Below, piece by piece: positions 61,793-64,000 of a stretch of 64,000 nucleotides of DNA. The stretch is from JADKBO01 sp965230345 (GTDB lineage Bacteria; Bacteroidota; Bacteroidia; Chitinophagales; Saprospiraceae), in contig CBDDKR010000001.1 in the NCBI GenBank assembly GCA_965230345.1, positions 496,001-560,000 on the forward strand, in the 5' to 3' direction. Below the pieces are notes generated by a model, which searched no databases, was not told where the DNA came from, and saw only the letters and a program-made list of their open reading frames with translations. The translations under genes and the position numbers were made by a program. Numbering within the stretch: position 1 is the first letter of the stretch; every line of letters starts with the position of its first letter.

Positions 61793-61968
61793 ATTCCCCA
61801 TATTCGACCAACCAAAATCAGTAACCTAAAATACTAATTTCTCCTTGGCAAATTAATTTCCCTCGCTAACGTTCGCTTAAATAGAGATAGAATTGCATAA
61901 GAAATTAAGTAAATTTGTGTAGAAAATGACTATTGATAATCAAGGGCTTAGCGAACGTTAGTCAGAAT
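61793..61968 (+). mobile_element. E element copy 5
   Basis: Intact copy: ten bases after the GTT core, perfect 12-bp inner inverted repeat, TAAATTTG box, and ATT on both flanks. Ends 14 bases before the gene at 61982. Head and tail of this cassette match. Confidence 0.85.
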
Positions 61969-61981
61969 TAAAAAGTAAAAA

Positions 61982-62629
61982 ATGAAAGAAGTCATCCGAT
62001 TAATACTATTAATATTTCCAATTCTCAATTACGGACAGCAAACCGTATGTGTTTATGATGATTTCAAAGTAGTAGGAAATGATACTATTAATAGGACTGC
62101 AAATAATATAAAAGAAGGAATTTGGGTGAATTATGAAGTCGCTTACAATTCAATAGAGTGCTTTACTTCAAAAAGTTGTTATCATCAAGAGGCAATTAGA
62201 TTTATTTCTAGCAAAGGTCAATTTTCGAAAGGTGCAAGAATTGGAGAATGGAAATACTATTATCCAACCGGCGAACTAAAGAGAATAGATTTATACTGTA
62301 AAGCGGGGAAAAGAAAGGGGACTTCGAAGGAATATTATAAAGATGGGATTTTAAGAAGTAAGCATAGATGGGAAAACGATAAACTTAATCTACAAACTGT
62401 CTATTTCGAGAGTGGTAAGAAAAAATACGAAGCGATTTTTAAGGAAAACGCAATTGAATCTTTCAAAATATATTATGACACAGGAGAGTTGAAATTTAAA
62501 GGAACGAATGTGATAGATTGGAAAATAGAAAATCTAATTTCGTTTTCGAAGAGTGGTAAAGAAATTCAAACAAGAATCAAAGGAATTGGAGAATTGCTCT
62601 CGAATGAAGACCTAATTGAATACTTGTAA
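61982..62629 (+). CDS. Secreted YwqK/MORN-repeat protein
   Basis: A 215-residue protein with a signal peptide (cut near LNYGQ) and repeats of the YwqK type: ARIGEWKYYYPTGELKRIDLYC, GKRKGTSKEYYKDGILRSKHRW, YFESGKKKYEAIF and YYDTGELKFKG. These beta units occur in many Bacteroidota exported proteins and in toxin-immunity loci. It follows E element 5 directly. ATG 61982. Head GTTGTCGGTA matches tail TACCGACAAC. Confidence 0.75.
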   Translation: MKEVIRLILLIFPILNYGQQTVCVYDDFKVVGNDTINRTANNIKEGIWVNYEVAYNSIECFTSKSCYHQEAIRFISSKGQFSKGARIGEWKYYYPTGELKRIDLYCKAGKRKGTSKEYYKDGILRSKHRWENDKLNLQTVYFESGKKKYEAIFKENAIESFKIYYDTGELKFKGTNVIDWKIENLISFSKSGKEIQTRIKGIGELLSNEDLIEYL

Positions 62630-62642
62630 AATAAAAAACTAC

Positions 62643-62707
62643 CGACAACAAGTGACTATGACAGCATGCTCCCTTTGGTCGCACACTGCATGTCACAACC
62701 GTTAGAG
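62643..62707 (+). other. attC site 72
   Basis: R'' CGACAAC to core GTTAGAG; arms AGTGACtatGACAGCATGC / GCACACTGCATGTCAC. Confidence 0.9.
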
Positions 62708-62711
62708 TCAA

Positions 62712-62890
62712 TTAATATACCCTAATTTGGACTCATTCAAAGAAAGAATAAATATCTTTTTGCTCATTGTTTATTTTTGGAAAGAGTTTGGTGAAATAGG
62801 AATTGGTGATTAATCAAAAAATAGTAAGTCTGAAAGAAAAGACTGGTTTATAACTAATGTTTTATTGAGCGTTAGTTAGTTTGAAAATTA
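62712..62890 (+). other. Possible distant E-like leader
   Basis: The region between head GTTAGAGTCA and the gene begins with ATT at base 11 and carries ACTAATG...GAGCGTTAGTTAGTTTG near its end, echoing the right end of E. Too diverged to call with confidence; otherwise the 200-base leader holds no gene. Confidence 0.3.
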
Positions 62891-62903
62891 AAAAAGAAAT
62901 AAA

Positions 62904-63623
62904 ATGTTTTATTTGAAAAATGAAATGATGAGATCGGCCTTAGTACTTTTTGCGATTCTATTTTTCACAGGATTATTAGATGCGCAAATTGAAATTTTAA
63001 ACCCTGACACGTTGCAAATAACAAACATAGACGGCTATAGAGGGTGTCATACAGTAAAAATGAAAAATAGATTAGACAGCCTTTATGAATTTGATTGGAA
63101 GTTTATTGTACCTGAGGAATTAGAAGAGAACCTTCGATTGAATATTCATGATTTCAATATTGGCTGGAGTGAAGACTATCAAACTAGCTGTGGATTGAAT
63201 CGGCCAAATACCTTTAAACCAAATTCAACTGGGGGTGTTGGGGTATGTATTAATCTTTATAATGAATTTTCAGAAGATGAAATAGGTTACATTGATTCTA
63301 TGAAACTAGAGTTTTTATCTCACCCAGATTGTTCAAAAAAACTTGGGGGAATTTCATTTACAAAAAATCAAGTATTAAGTACAAAGTTTATAGAAAAGGA
63401 AACTCCATCTGTTTTTCCAAACCCAGTAGGAGAAGTCTTGTCACTGAGTAAATTTTCGAATGAATATCATGAATTTGAAATAATCAGTTTATCGGGAGAA
63501 ATATTGCAATCTGGAAAAACTAAAACAAATCAGATATCATTGAATTTTCAGGAAACGGGGTATTTAATTTTAAGATTAAAATCGAATAAAATGCTCTTTC
63601 ATATTGGTTTTATTAAAATTTAG
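62904..63623 (+). CDS. T9SS-secreted protein
   Basis: A 239-residue protein with a signal peptide (cut near LLDAQ) and a C-terminal type IX secretion sorting domain: VFPNPVGEVLSLSKFSNEYH at about 170-189, then FEIISLSGEILQSGKT and LNFQETGYLILRLKSNKMLFHIGFIKI. The middle has four Cys residues and no family I know. Expected to cross the outer membrane through the Por/T9SS channel. ATG 62904 is used; ATGs at 62922 and 62925 are alternatives. About 127 bases of non-coding tail lie before the attC. Confidence 0.8.
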   Translation: MFYLKNEMMRSALVLFAILFFTGLLDAQIEILNPDTLQITNIDGYRGCHTVKMKNRLDSLYEFDWKFIVPEELEENLRLNIHDFNIGWSEDYQTSCGLNRPNTFKPNSTGGVGVCINLYNEFSEDEIGYIDSMKLEFLSHPDCSKKLGGISFTKNQVLSTKFIEKETPSVFPNPVGEVLSLSKFSNEYHEFEIISLSGEILQSGKTKTNQISLNFQETGYLILRLKSNKMLFHIGFIKI

Positions 63624-63750
63624 AACAGAAGTGTTACACGGATCAGCGAACATATTTAGCTAGAAACTTTGAGGTATAAAATACAAAAAATGGCAAAGGT
63701 TAAATTAATCGTTTAAGAATGGAAGTATAAAGCTTAGAAATAAAAACTAA

Positions 63751-63816
63751 CTCTAACACTATGTATCACTACACACCGCCAAGTAGGCGAAGTGTCGGAT
63801 ACATTTACCGTTACAT
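63751..63816 (+). other. attC site 73 (family A type arms)
   Basis: R'' CTCTAAC matches head GTTAGAG, but its arms (ACTATGTATC, CACcGCCaagtaGGCgaGTG, GATACA) are those of family A attC copies 8 and 15, so the arms were exchanged between cassettes. Confidence 0.85.
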
Positions 63817-63829
63817 TCAATTAAGAAAA

Positions 63830-64000
63830 ATGAGAATCAAATACACGCTAAATATAATTGCAGGATTACTTTTAATCGTAAGTTGTTCGACACAGAAACA
63901 ACAAATAAATAATGTTGAACAACCAAATCAAATAACAAATGAGTCATTTAAATATGACAAAGACTTCCTAAAATATATTGAAGCGAAATGGGATAGAAAA
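63830..64000 (+). CDS. Lipoprotein of unknown function (copy 2, cut by window end)
   Basis: The first 57 codons of a gene identical, as far as visible, to the one at 27114-27920, including leader, signal peptide and lipobox (IVSC). The 190 bases from the core at 63811 to the window end match 27095-27284. Neighbours upstream differ, so this is a second copy of the cassette. Confidence 0.8.
   Translation, partial: MRIKYTLNIIAGLLLIVSCSTQKQQINNVEQPNQITNESFKYDKDFLKYIEAKWDRK

Noticed and set aside
1..64000. tRNA, rRNA or antibiotic-resistance genes
   Set aside because: None recognised on either strand; the ChaN/EreA-like protein is too distant to call a resistance gene.

Overview
The window is one continuous stretch of an integron gene-cassette array with no integrase gene in view. 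It holds 72 complete attC recombination sites and one truncated site, all in the same orientation, each ending in a GTT core. Almost every gene is on the + strand, one or two genes per cassette, and each cassette closes with an attC. The proof is internal: the bases just left of each attC (R'', ending in AAC) are the reverse complement of the first bases of the same cassette (GTT...), as expected for a circle joined at its own ends. This holds exactly or with one mismatch for all but a few cassettes.

Host: low-GC DNA, two secreted proteins with type IX secretion C-terminal sorting domains, many small lipoproteins, and TAnnTTTG promoter boxes point to Bacteroidota, probably a T9SS-bearing flavobacterium-like or related group. 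The size and scattered, mostly unknown cargo fit a sedentary chromosomal integron rather than a mobile resistance integron.

Layout: 0-7 kb, small lipoprotein cassettes, a broken T9SS gene and non-coding cassettes. 7-11 kb, a large P-loop NTPase plus membrane protein. 11-21 kb, a toxin-antitoxin pair, lipoproteins, a Fic protein and two-gene cassettes of unknown role. 21-39 kb, small secreted or membrane proteins, ParDE, a nonsense-broken gene, and many non-coding cassettes. 39-43 kb, an RNA ligase/HD-polynucleotide kinase repair cassette and a B12-type radical SAM cassette. 43-50 kb, non-coding cassettes, a near-identical copy of the first lipoprotein cassette, and a HigBA-like pair. 50-58 kb, an IS110-family insertion, SMI1/KNR4-type proteins and a GHKL ATPase-nuclease. 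58-64 kb, a fused/truncated cassette, further unknown genes, a second T9SS protein, and the start of a second copy of the 27-kb cassette.

Three things stand out. First, 28 cassettes have no convincing gene: 20 copies of one ~480-bp family (A), 7 of a ~495-bp family (B) and one single (C). Second, a ~176-bp repeat (called E here) sits in six cassettes at exactly the same place, ten bases after the GTT core and just ahead of the gene, replacing the normal short leader. Third, two cassettes containing E have heads and tails that do not match, and one attC is truncated and fused to a gene, showing rearrangement not explained by cassette excision and insertion. The genes do not form one pathway; cassettes are independent units, with toxin-antitoxin pairs carrying their own promoters and probably stabilising the array.
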